Part shown: one piece after another, positions 1-12,100 of the stretch
Layout: each line of letters opens with the position of its first letter
How positions within the stretch are numbered: position 1 is the stretch's first letter
Origin: Palaemon carinicauda
Taxonomy: Eukaryota > Arthropoda > Malacostraca > Decapoda > Palaemonidae
DNA length: 64,000 nucleotides
Assembly: GCF_036898095.1 (NCBI RefSeq)
Contig: NC_090768.1
Location: 47,253,420-47,317,419, forward strand
Direction: 5' to 3'
Notes under the pieces: generated by a model
Database searches by the model: none
Seen by the model: only the letters and a program-made list of their open reading frames with translations
Told to the model about the DNA's origin: nothing
Program-made: the position numbers and the translations under genes

Positions 1-1281
1 TGATAACTATAATTATAATCCGTCTCTTGTCAACAGAAATGCAGCCTATCACCTGAAAAACATTTCTCGGGTTGTTAGATGGATAGAAAGTAGACATTCC
101 TGCACCTCTGTAGGTCCAAGTGTTTTAACATCCTTTTCTTTTGAACCAGCCAACTTGGTTTTAGGAACCCTCCCTCTTCAGAATAAGTCAACTATTACAA
201 TATGAGGTTTGTGTTCATGTAGGAACAAATCGCAAAATTTTAAATTACTGTCAGAAACCTCATTTTTCGCGAGGGTTAGGTAACGGAGAGGTGCAAATTC
301 GTGAAGGCCTGATTGATGCCCTGGGGTGGGATAACTCCTAATCTAGCAAGTCACTGCCCCTTGCCTTCGAGCGGGTGCCCGAACGGCTGATTAACACACT
401 AAGAACTGCCTAATATTTTGTTTTTTGTTTCTACCACAGTTTATAATCAAATTACAGTGTACAGTACATGTTCACACATGTACTCTATGTACTGTACATG
501 GTAAGGCTACAGTACTGTATTGTAGTACAGTAAACTATAGTTTTACTGAGTAGTCAATATATCCTTACTGTACTGTACAACAAAACACACTTGTTCCTAT
601 CTAGTAATACTGTAATATAACACTCACAGATACTGTAGTGTATATAAACTTCTATATTTGTACAGTAATAGCATTACAGTATAGCTTAACTGTACTGTTA
701 AGTGTTTGGTGTTCTCGTTAAGTCATTTTGATATTTGACAACCCACCGCACACGTAGCCTACATACATTTAAAGTAAATAAATACAATACATGGTTAATA
801 AAAAAATCCTGTGGCTACTCGGTATGCTTGTGAAGGGAGGGGCATGTCCCGCCACCTTGTGGTAACTACCAACACTTCATTATTAATTTTAACAGCCAAG
901 TTCCAGCAATGCTGAAATCATACTCCTATTTTAGGATTAGGACAAATACAGATTACTCTTCATTAAGATTTGGTGGTTTTTCTAATTAAGTGTAAAAAGA
1001 TAGACAAGTTTAATTGCAAATACTGTATTTAATGAACCAAGTGTGCCTTGAAAGTTTTCAACTTTCTTCCATTTATAAAAATATGTCCATTGAGTATTAT
1101 TTAGTACAGTATTTATTTTGAATATTTTGAATTTTTTTCAAGTGATAACATATAAGCTTATAAGATACATGGGAGCAGACATCAGTATTTTATTTTTTGT
1201 ACATATGCTTATGTTATTTAGTATAATATATGACTTGTAAATAGGTATTTACTTGATAAGATATTATAAATTGTTTTCCAG
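1..1281. other. SEC63 intron (partial) with dispersed-repeat copy
   Basis: Non-coding. Positions about 110-260 and 880-935 resemble 5990-6150 and 6215-6275, in the same order, with about 650 extra bases between them here. The extra part (about 430-720) is unusually rich in TACTGTAC / TACAGTA words, many of them self-complementary. No gene seen. Confidence 0.6.
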
Positions 1282-1505
1282 CCTACCTTGCTCTGACGGA
1301 CGATGATGCAAGACGTAACTATGAGAGATACGGTCACCCTGATGGACCAGGCGCAACACACTTTGGCATTGCGCTGCCTTCTTGGATTATTGAAAAGGAG
1401 AACTCATTGTGGGTGTTGGGTCTTTATGGTCTGGTGTTTATGATTGCTTTACCAACAGTCGTAGCCATCTGGTGGTATCGATCTTCCAAATTTTCTAACG
1501 ACCAG
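1282..1505 (+). CDS. SEC63: SEC63 exon a: end of J domain and membrane segment
   Basis: Acceptor ttttccag precedes 1282 and donor gtaaac follows 1505. The exon is 224 nt and starts with the last two bases of a split codon. It encodes the last J-domain helix (TDDDARRNYERYG), the motif HPDGPGATHFGIALP shared with animal SEC63, and a hydrophobic segment at fragment residues about 43-65 (WVLGLYGLVFMIALPTVVAI), the last membrane span before the cytosolic Brl region. The HPD here is part of GHPDGPG and is not the catalytic HPD loop, which must lie upstream. Confidence 0.93.
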
Positions 1506-4500
1506 GTAAACTTTCCATGATTTTCTATCTTTATTATTCTATTTATATGAGTTTAGTGTCGTGTAATTATTTTAGTTGGAAGTTCAATAAATAACCTGAA
1601 AAGATCATTAAAGGTTTGGGAAAAATATATTTACTGTATAAACTTTTAAGGGTTTCTGTATGTTTATTGGTCTAGAAGTTTTGGATTTTGAAAAGGTTAC
1701 ATGTTAAGCAAAATGTCTCCTAAATTTTAATGACTATACTAAATTTTGGAATCATCTTTCTAATCAGATAGTCAAATCTTTGGCATGTCAGAATTTCAGA
1801 CTTAAGCAAATTCTCTTTTTATTGAGCATTGAAATAAGTAATTTTTATAGTTGATCTGTTACTTATTTTACTCTTTGTATCGATTTATTTTATTTTATAA
1901 TTATTAATTTCTTTTCCCCATTGAGCTGCTTTCCTTATTGGGTCCTTGGGCTCGTGGCATTTTGCTTATCCTGCTGATGTTACAGCTTAGCTTATAATAA
2001 TGAGAATGATTATATCAAAATATTAATTCTAGATTAATACTGGTTTATGGAAAATATCGTGAACATTTTGAATTCCTTTTGAAGTGCTGTAATGTATCAT
2101 ATTTTGCCTTATGCTTAAATTTATAATGTTCCACTCAGGGTCTTACCACTCAGTTTGCATAATGTATTGGTAATTAGTACCAAGGCTCTGTAATGTGTCT
2201 ATGGCCCCAACTGTACTGCTTTCTTATACTTTTCATTTACGTCCCCTTTTACTCTTGTCACTGAGCAATCCAACATATCTTCAACTATACTTTGCACTAA
2301 TTTTCATCTCATTAATGATAAAATCCTTTTGGGGAACCTGAGTCTTGAAGTGTAATAGAGTAAAGTGGTCTTATTAAACTAGTTTATAATAAAAACTATT
2401 TACACAATAAAAAAAACTATGGTAAACAACAATTAGTAGTATGAGTTACTGTTACAGGAAAGTGGATGTTTTGGTGGAATAGTTTTGGGTATGTGAATGT
2501 AGCATTTTGCATTGCTAGGTGATTAGATTAATGATTAGAAAGAATTTATCTTGTTAATGCTGTTATTTGCAAATTTTTCCACTGCGGTATCATACTGTTA
2601 GTTACTGACTTGAAATAATTTACCATTTGTTTCAAATTGGTTTCCCTCTTTTTAGGTACTCCTGGACACTACTCAGTTATACTACTATTTTGTACATAAG
2701 ACTCCTCATATGGTTTTTAAACGGGCACTGATGGTGCTAGCAGCGTCATTGGAATTTGAAAAGGGCCATAACCCTGAGATTATTGTAAGTATATTTTGAA
2801 AATGTTGTTCATGTACTTTTTCATTTTATTTTCCTTTATTTACATTTACATAAAGAAAAAAGATTTGTCAGTATATCATATGTAATATTAGTATTTGTTC
2901 CAATGCATATACAGTACAAAACATTTTCCTTTAGAATAAGGAATGTCTTCAATGGAGCTGGAACAGTTGTTGAAATCATTAACAAGGTAGTTAACAAGCA
3001 TTGAGTGTGGGCAAGTGACTTCTGCCATACTTTATTTTTGTTTCAGCTGCAAAAAATACATACATACTGTTGCATTCTCTCCTAGGCTATTTGGAAGGCG
3101 AAGTGTTTTGTGGCATCATTCTTTGTGCTCCTCAATGAGTTCGCCATTCTCTTTTGCTTTTGGGTATACGCCTCTAACTTGGTTTTGGGGAGCATGCTTC
3201 AGGATCAAGAACAAGATCTACATCATGGAGTTTCTTACATGTTCTGGAATATCTTCCTTGCAGACTACCGACTTTTAGTGGCCAACGGAATGCATGGCCT
3301 TTGTTAGATCTTGCAGATAGGCCCTAGGTGTCTTTTTGAGGGAGCGGATATCTAAGGCTTGTACCCTCCAGTGTCCCTAGGGCCAGTGATCTCATTAGCA
3401 GCACCAATGATTCACTCGTGATCATAGTACCAGGAGTGTTAGTGACCCCATTGGTGAGACCCATAGTTCCCTCTAAGCTAAGAAAGCAGTCAGAAGACTT
3501 CCGGCCGTGTTGAAGAAGTGCTGAAGGTTGTAAGAAGGCTCTCTGGTTGGCAAACCTGTCTGTGTCGCCATGGTGCCCGTCCCATGAGTAGTTTCAGTTT
3601 TTGTCACCACAGCTCCTCTGCCTGTCTTCCTGGAGTCTGTGTCTGCCACACGCATTATTACTGACTACGTCTATGTTACCAGTGCCAGTAAGAGTGCTTG
3701 TCGACCGTCTACCCTGTGACAGTGACACCAGTGTTGTGGTTTCTGTCGAAGCAACTGGTATGGTTTCCCCTTGTGGGTAGTTTTGCCATTAGTGGTCTCT
3801 TATGTAACTTCTCCGCTTTCAGAAGCTATGGGGTATGTTGGTAAGATGTTGAAACAAGCTCACTCCTCTGCTTCCAGCTTTTCTTCCCCTTCCAGGTCTT
3901 CTTCCCCTTCCAGCTCTTCCTCTTCTCTCCCTTCTGATTCTGATTTTAACCCTTCTTCCAAGAAGTCGAGAAAGTCGAAGACCAGTCTTAGTTGCAAGAA
4001 TAGCACTCTTGATATGATGCCATATCTATTTCAGGGAGGTGGGATGGACTACTCACGATGATGGGTTACGACTACAGGCCCGCAATGCCAGGCACGTGGT
4101 CACTGGACGGACCACCTAGTAGTCAAGCTGACCAAAGATGCACAGACCCATGCTGGCTATGAAGATTTCATTGATTATGACCTTGTGATCCTGGCTCAGT
4201 GTTACCAAGGCAGGATAAACCAGGTAGCCAGGCTAGTCATAGACACACAGGGGCTCTCCTTTGTTCAGGTTTTGAGAAGCATGAGCACCCTCCTTCACCC
4301 TTTTTATGTCAATGGGGGGAGTGCTGCTCCCTTCTCTGTTTTGGATCCTTAGGTTTCTTTGAGAAAATGGCATCTCTTGAGGAAGTCTTTGATGTGGTAG
4401 TCAAGGTTTGATGGCCGAGGTAACATGGCCCTGTACTCGTGGCACAGGGCTGTGGCTTACTCTCCACTACGATCAGCAGAGGGAAGTGTACGTGGTACCT

Positions 4501-7500
4501 CTTCTGTCTCTAGTTTGATTAATGCTTGAGATTTTACTGACCCTAATGACAACCAGCCTGATCCTTTATATGCCCCTAATTATGTTAATGTTTACCCTGC
4601 CCTACATCCAGAGATTCCACAGCTCACTGACATAACTATCTTCAAGGATGGAAGGCGATATCTGGAAGTTCTCTGCAGTGGTCTATCAACCCAAGTGGGC
4701 TATTTCCTGTGATTGGTGCTGTAGAAGGGATAGTTCTCGGGTCGAATCCTCTTGGTAGCTGATCGCATATTTTCTTGTCTACCTTCACAGGTGAAGCTCC
4801 TTTCAGTTGCAGCTGTGAAAAGCTATCACTCAACCTTTATTCAGGTCTTCCGACTGAGGGTTTGGACCTTCCCTTATCATGGGAATTGTCCATGCTCATG
4901 TAGAGTTTTGAGCAGTCTTGTCCGCCAATTGAACTCGGACCACCTGTGTGGGATGTAACCAGAATCTTTAGGTCCCTAGAATGGTACCATGTAAGCTACT
5001 AAGACAAGTATTGGGTAAGGACCTCACTCCAAAGACCATTTTCCTCTTGGCATTTGCCTCGGTAAAGAGAGTTGACAAACTAAGCGGTATCTCCATTATT
5101 GCATCTCATCCTGAAGAATTGAGAAAGGTCTCTTTTACCATTGTCCATAGTATGGGGTAGAAAAACATAACTGTAGTTGAGGACTCCAGGTTTTGATTCT
5201 TCTTCATCTCACTTATGGAAGCGACCGACAGTCCAGATGATTTTCTTCTTTGCTCTCTGAGGGCGCTTAGATGCTACAAGAGGAGAACCCAGTCCTTTAG
5301 GCTGCATATTTAAATTCTCTTTATTAGTGCTGGCAAGATTAAAAAAATGATTTCAAAGAACACTTTCTTTTCAGCTTCGTTAAGCCATTAAAAGAGTGCA
5401 TCCCCAAGTAGAGAATCTTCATTATTGAGCTCCAGTACAAGCCTATGAAGTCGGAGGGATTGGCTTAATGTTTGCTTTAAAGAAAAACCTGTCAGTGGTG
5501 CAATTATTAAAGGTTGGGAGTATGGAAACGTCAGACAAGCTTTACAGCCCACGATCAACTGGAGTATACCCTCAAATCTTTGACACATTTTCTCTGGTAC
5601 CTGCAGTAGCTGCTCAACAGGTTGTGTAGTGTAACTGGCTCCTTGCGGGTCATGAAGCATCTCGTCTAAGATGATGATCGCGATGTTAGATTAGGATAAT
5701 AGGTAGCGTCTGGCCTTTTTCCTCCTTTCCTTCCCCTCTTTTGAGGTGAAGCTGTCATATTATTTGCTAGGTTGGACATTGATGCAGGTAAGCTTTCACA
5801 CCGAGCAATGTTCAATAATGGTATAGAAGTCTCTCCCCCATTTTCCTTTACAAGGGGGAGGATAATTTGTATATAGAACCAAATCTGCCCCGAAAAAAGA
5901 TACTCTTACAGGGATATGGGGTTCTTCTGTCCATACACAGAAACCGGGTTTAACCCGAGTTCCTTATCTCAAGTTAAAGGTGGCAGAAGTCAATACATCG
6001 CACATCCTACTTTCCGGTGTTTGACATTCTGGGATTTTAAACCAGCCAGTTTCATTATAGGAGCTTTCTCCCATCTCATATGAGTCTCCTATTAAAGAAT
6101 GAGGATTTGTATACGTGTAGGAACTAATCACAAATTTAAAAAGTCTCGTTTCCTGCCTCATCCACCATGCAAGACTTAGGTGAAGGTCAAGCGACGTCTC
6201 TGTGCTGGCAAGGTAACACGTTACATTAAAATTCTAACAGCCGAATTCCAGCCAAGCTGAAATCATACTTATATAGAAAATTACAAATAATATAATTTGT
6301 GATTTCCATAATTTGTCCTTTTTATGAAGCGTTAAGGAAATTAATACTGATAAAAATACAGTACCATGTATTTTGAATTCTGTATACATTTTTACGTTTA
6401 CTTAATGTTTCACATATAATCCTAAGAATTTATGATGAATTAGTATATTTATATTTTAGACTGATGTGTCGTCACTTTCTTTTCATTTGTAGGAACGTCC
6501 AACTGACAACATTGAGCTTCCTCAGTTGATAAAACAATTGCCTAATCTTGGAGAAAAGAACAAGGAACGTCCTTTATGTTTTGCATATTCAATTAAAGCT
6601 CGATCATTACTCCATGCTCATCTTTCACGCATGAAACTTCCTGAAGATACTTTAGATCAAGATCGCCTCTACGTTGTCAAGTAAGTTATGCTGTATTACC
6701 ATATTATCTATATCTCTCTGTAACATATTAGAAGTATTAAAAAATCCTACTCGGTAACATAGGGCATGAATAAGATCAGTATTATGGAAAGATTGTTTTT
6801 AAGATTTTGGATTCTTTTAAATAATTTAAAAATTTGTAGAATTTATTTTTGTTTTTTAGCAATGTCGAGTACTTTTTAGAATTTCTTATTGGGTACTTTT
6901 TATTCAGTGTTCACTACAGATTTTTAAACAAAGCCTTTTCGGCAGTCCAGGGACAATGAGAACTATGATGTCTTGTAAAACAATTTTACTACAATTAATG
7001 ATGAGAATGCTGTATAGTGATGAAGATTATAATGCAATTTGGTTATTCACCATGTGTAAATTACGAATGTTGTATTTGTTTCACTGGAAACCTTTTTACT
7101 TTCAAGATTTATTCTCAGAGAATTTTGTTGGCATTTCATTCCCTATTTAAAACTTTGAAATTCTGAAGTTCCACCATGACAACTATGTGTCTAAGTTATT
7201 CCACAATTTTGTCACTGCTAAAATAAAACTAGAATCATAAGTATTTTCGCTTCAGCTTCTCCCTTTAAGGGGTTAGATGGGAAATTACATTCTATATTAC
7301 AGTGGTACATTTTAAGGATATAGATACTTAGTAACTCGGTATTCCAGCTTTGGACAACCATGCTCCCCTTTTTGAAAAGAGTATGTTGATTTGTTTAGTT
7401 AGTAGGTAGTAAAAGTAGAGTTAAGAATTGAAACCTTGCCAATTTTTTTTTAATTTAGAGTAAATTAAAATAGCATTTCATGTCTCATGGAAATCCTAAA

Positions 7501-9069
7501 TTTTTAAAGTGTAACAATATTATCAAAACAATATAACAAGTACAGGGTGTGTTAATAGTTTGGTTCTTTCATCATTATTTGGATGATACTGTAGTTACAA
7601 TTTCCTCTTTGGGGTTTGGTTTTAGCATTTAATGTTTTTCCTTTTTGGATGGAATGATGTCAGTTCTAAACACGTTGACTTTGATGATTTCACTTCATTT
7701 CAGATGCTGTCCAATCCTGATCCAGGAAATGGTGACGTGTGTGTCCCAGTTGATTATGTTGGCACATGCAGGTCGTATTTCACGCCTGCCATCACTAGAC
7801 ACCATTGAAGCTTGCATGAAACTTAGTCCTCATATTGTGCAAGCTATGTGGGATTCAAATAGAAATCCCCTGATGCAGCTGCCTCATGTTACTGAGGAAA
7901 CACTAAGGTAAAATATTTAAGCTTTTACATGTAGAACCTTACCATTATTAAATGTAAACAAGTACAGTACATTAGATAACAAAGACCTTTTTTTCTACAT
8001 TTATTGTTCCTTTGGTTACCTTAACATGACACAGTCCATTACCAAAAATATATCGGAGGGAGTTAGGTAGGCATATGTGTCCTCTGCCTGACAGGTGGTC
8101 CTATAGGTAAGAAGGTAATAACTTTTTTATTTTAAGATAAAATTTGCATCTCTTGTACTTTCAGCAGTTATTGCACAATTTTATCCTACATTTTCATTTC
8201 GTTTCATTAAAAAACTTTTGCCTTTGGCAAAAATTAGTTTGTAGGAATTAGGAAGGTTTTCAATTTATCGTCAGTTTAATTGGAAAGGTAATTTTTTGGT
8301 ATGATGATAGTCTGTTAACTGTACCTATTTTTATTTCATTTAGTACATAAAGCCAACTCAATTCAGTGGTTTTTTTTACATTTCGCTTTACTCTTTTTTT
8401 AACGTTTTATCAGTATCTTCATTGGTGCCTTTTTCAAATACATTTGGTATCTTCATTGGTGCCTTTTTCAAATACATTTGGTCTAAGTATGCCCAAGGTT
8501 ATGTTAAAGTTACAGAATTTCAGCTTCAGGACTCTCATGCTGTGCGTTTTATGTAACTGTAGAGGGTGCTTGTTCTGTATAAGTAACATGACGTTGCAAC
8601 TAACAACTGTCTTTCGTTAAATTCTTGGTGAAAGGATCTTCTGCACATGGGCATATCTCCATTAGTTCTTAGTCCCATATGTTCATTCGTTAGACTTCCT
8701 TTTCCTAGTAGCTAATGTCCCGAGGATATCTAGTTTGGCTTGTCATTTGGAGTAGTTTTAGTCTTTGTTTAGGTCTTAAGGTTTTTGCCTACAATGCATT
8801 TGTTTGGTTTTATTTTTACTTTCTTTTTCCGGATGAGATGGATTTTATGTTTGTAATTTCCTTCCTTTTAATTTATTTTTAGCTTGTATAGCTTCTGAAA
8901 TGAGCTTATTTGCACACTAGTCGTGTCTTTATAGCCATTCTGTCTCCTGTATGAAGTATGTAAAACTCAGTAGTTACAGGATCCAAACTCTCTTTCCAAT
9001 TCAGTGTTAAGGGTATTATTTTTTACTGTCATTCAGCTATACTTGTTTACATGTGTTGGTCTTCTCTTG

Positions 9070-9116
<47 letters not shown>

Positions 9117-12100
9117 AGCAGCAGCATTCTTAACAATTAAATTTTCAAGGTTTTTGATACAACATAGTAATTCACATGTGGTATTTTTCTTCTCTTAGGT
9201 AATCCATTTACATGATTACCTAAATGAAATTAAAGCCCTTCTGTGTTATTTTAGTCTATGTTGTCTCAGTTTTCTTTTCACATTGTGACCTTTTGTACTG
9301 TGGAAGCTGCTTCTGTAATTTGATAAGACATTTAGACTTTTGATATTCTTTTCATATTTATTATTTAAGAGAAGTGTCTTTTGATGAGGCCTGTTGAGAG
9401 TTTAAATCTAATTGATCTCTTTAACCCATGATTTATGATAATTATAGATCATGATATCACATGTAAAGTAAATAGTACTTATATGACGAAGATGTTTTGT
9501 GAGTGTTGAATTTTTGTTTTGCCATATAAAGCTTTGTAAACTGCACCAAGGTCACCACTTTTGTGCTGTTGTTTGGCAGGCTATTCCAAATGCTTTGCTG
9601 TCATAATTTTTCCTACCAACGATATACCTTCCCACTTCTCAAAATTAAGTCTTACTACTTTTTTCATAGCCAATGCTTTATTTACCCATTAGAAAAGAAA
9701 TTACATATTGCAGTAGTTTTTTAGCAAGGAAATTACAACCTGTAGTTGCTTCCTTTCTTGGCTGGTTAATCTTCCTTTAATAATAATAATATTTTTCTAG
9801 TCAGAAAAGAAATGACATCCTACAATTGCTTTCTTTTCTAGTCAGAAAAGAAATTGTATCTTGCAGTGGCTTCCTTTTCCAGCCAGATAAATATAATCCT
9901 CGGTAGCATCCTTTTCTAGTCAGAAAAGAAATTACATTCTGCAGTTTCTCTCCACATTGATCCCAAGCATAGGGGCAGTAGTTTCTTCCACTTTTGACAA
10001 CCATAGCTATTTTCCATGGCCGTGGCTAGGAACGGGCCGATAATAGAAGTGTATAGTGTAGCAGGAATATCAATACAGTATTATTAGTATATGAACATCT
10101 TCAGTAGCTTAGGAGAATGGTATATTTTGTTGGTGGTTGGGAGATTTTTGGCCATGCCATGTGGTATGCAGATGTTAAAATAGGAGCTGGTACTGTGGTG
10201 CCTCCAAATCCTTCTACTGCATAAAGGACAATGGAGTCCTTAAAGGAAGTTAGTGGCCCTCTTCATCTACTTAAAACGACCAATTATTATAAAGCATTTA
10301 TTGTGTAGCCAGGGCACCTGTGTTTGTTTCCAACATTGTGCTACTTCTGAGTGAATATTTTTGGTAATCTGATTTGTTTTATACACAAGACTTTGTTTAA
10401 TATTTCAATGAAGTACGGTGGCTGTTCAATTCGGGGGCCATCTACTAAGGACATTCTATTTGTTTCTTTATTTATTTTTCATTTGTCCCTATGACCTTTA
10501 GTTAGTGGTAGATATACTAGGATTATGTTCTTCAGGAAATATTTGTTAATAAAGTTTAGAACAAGGAATGTTTCAGATATTTATCTTACTGGGGCAGATT
10601 GTCTTTGTCACCATAAAAGATATGGAATTTCCTTTTTTTTTGTGTGGATGCGATCCCAGATCTCTGAAATTTTATAATTTGTTCTTGGAAATAATAAATT
10701 GATCACTATCAATTATTCCATTGATTAAGGCTTACTCTATTGAAATAAATTATCTTAATTCAGTAGTCTTCCTTTTAGTAATAATTTTTTGGTATCTAAT
10801 CCAATATATTTATTTTCAGAGCCTTTGTTAGTAAGCGTCGCCCAATACGGACAATTGAACAACTGCTAAGTTTGACCCCTAATGAGAGGAGTCATATTTT
10901 CCGTCAGTTTACTGAAGAGGAATACAATGATATCTTGGTTGTAAGCAGAAAGATGCCTCACATTGATATGGACATAAACTATGAAGGTATAGTGTGTTTG
11001 AAATGTTTGTTAATCGAATTTATAAGTTTATAAGTTAAAAATTCAGTATCACAAAACTCAAGGAACTTACTGGTAGGAAAGCAGGGTACTGTATTTTTTT
11101 TATATTGTAATGTCACTTAGTTATGTGCCTGATATTGATAGTAATTTACAATTTCGAAAATTAACACATCAGCCAAATGTTCTGATTTAGAAAAGTAAGT
11201 ATTGCATAATTGAGTTTTGGTCATTTAACCATGATACCTAAGAAAGGAAGCATGAAAATCCTAAATTCTACAAAAAAGATGAAGTTTGTAACAAGTATTA
11301 CAAACATAGTTGTGTAGTGCATCAAATTTTATGAACAAGCTGTTATTAAACTTCCTTTGTATAAATTTAATACAGCAAGTCGTAAGTCTTAAGTATACAA
11401 CCCTAAAATATAAGAAAATGTATTAGCTAGTCCGAGTATGACTGCATTACAGTACTTTCTGCATATACTGTCAATTGATATGCAATATTTTGTTTGTAAA
11501 ATAGTTTCTTTAAGGGACTTAAATTATGTACAATCAAAACTTTTTAGATATCTTTAATTGCACTTTTCAACACTGTCTTCCCAGGTATGGGTAGGGATTA
11601 GAAAAAATGTAGGTGGTTAAAATGTTAAGAAGAGGAATTATAAAGTTAATTTATAAATATTATGGGAGATTGAGTTTTTTTTTAGTATTCATACTTTTAT
11701 AAAATCTGAATAGCCATAAGGTACAGTATAATCAAACCCAATTATTATTTTTTTTTTTTTTTTTATTGCAATGTAAGCTCAAACAAGGCTAACACTTACA
11801 AATCAGTAAATGAGATACTTTACACTATAATATAAGAAATATACAAAAATAAAAAATCTGAACTTTGGATCTCATGTGAACTTAACCATCAGTAAAAATC
11901 AAGAAAGGTGAAATGAAAATATAGAAGAAAAAAAGTCTTTGTGAAAGAAGGAACCAAGTAATGGTGTGAAGCTTTGTAGACAATAGAATGAATGAAAAGA
12001 ATATTTAGTGTTGGCCCAGTTGGTTCCACAGTTACAGTAAGTACTATTTATTTTAAATGTACAGGACAGAAAGCCACTTCCAATTAATGGGTTAGCAAAA

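Noticed and set aside
3015..3307. Two hydrophobic plus-strand frames that could be a SEC63 alternative exon
   Set aside because: No similarity to SEC63, and exon b joins exon c in phase without it.
5388..5660. Minus-strand 90-codon frame
   Set aside because: Antisense of the recombinase relic, which is the better explanation.
9004..9198. Open frame with a poly-Lys run
   Set aside because: Produced by the poly-A tract; no start context or homology.
9680..9958. CRISPR-like array
   Set aside because: Units are contiguous minisatellite repeats without unique spacers, in a eukaryotic intron.
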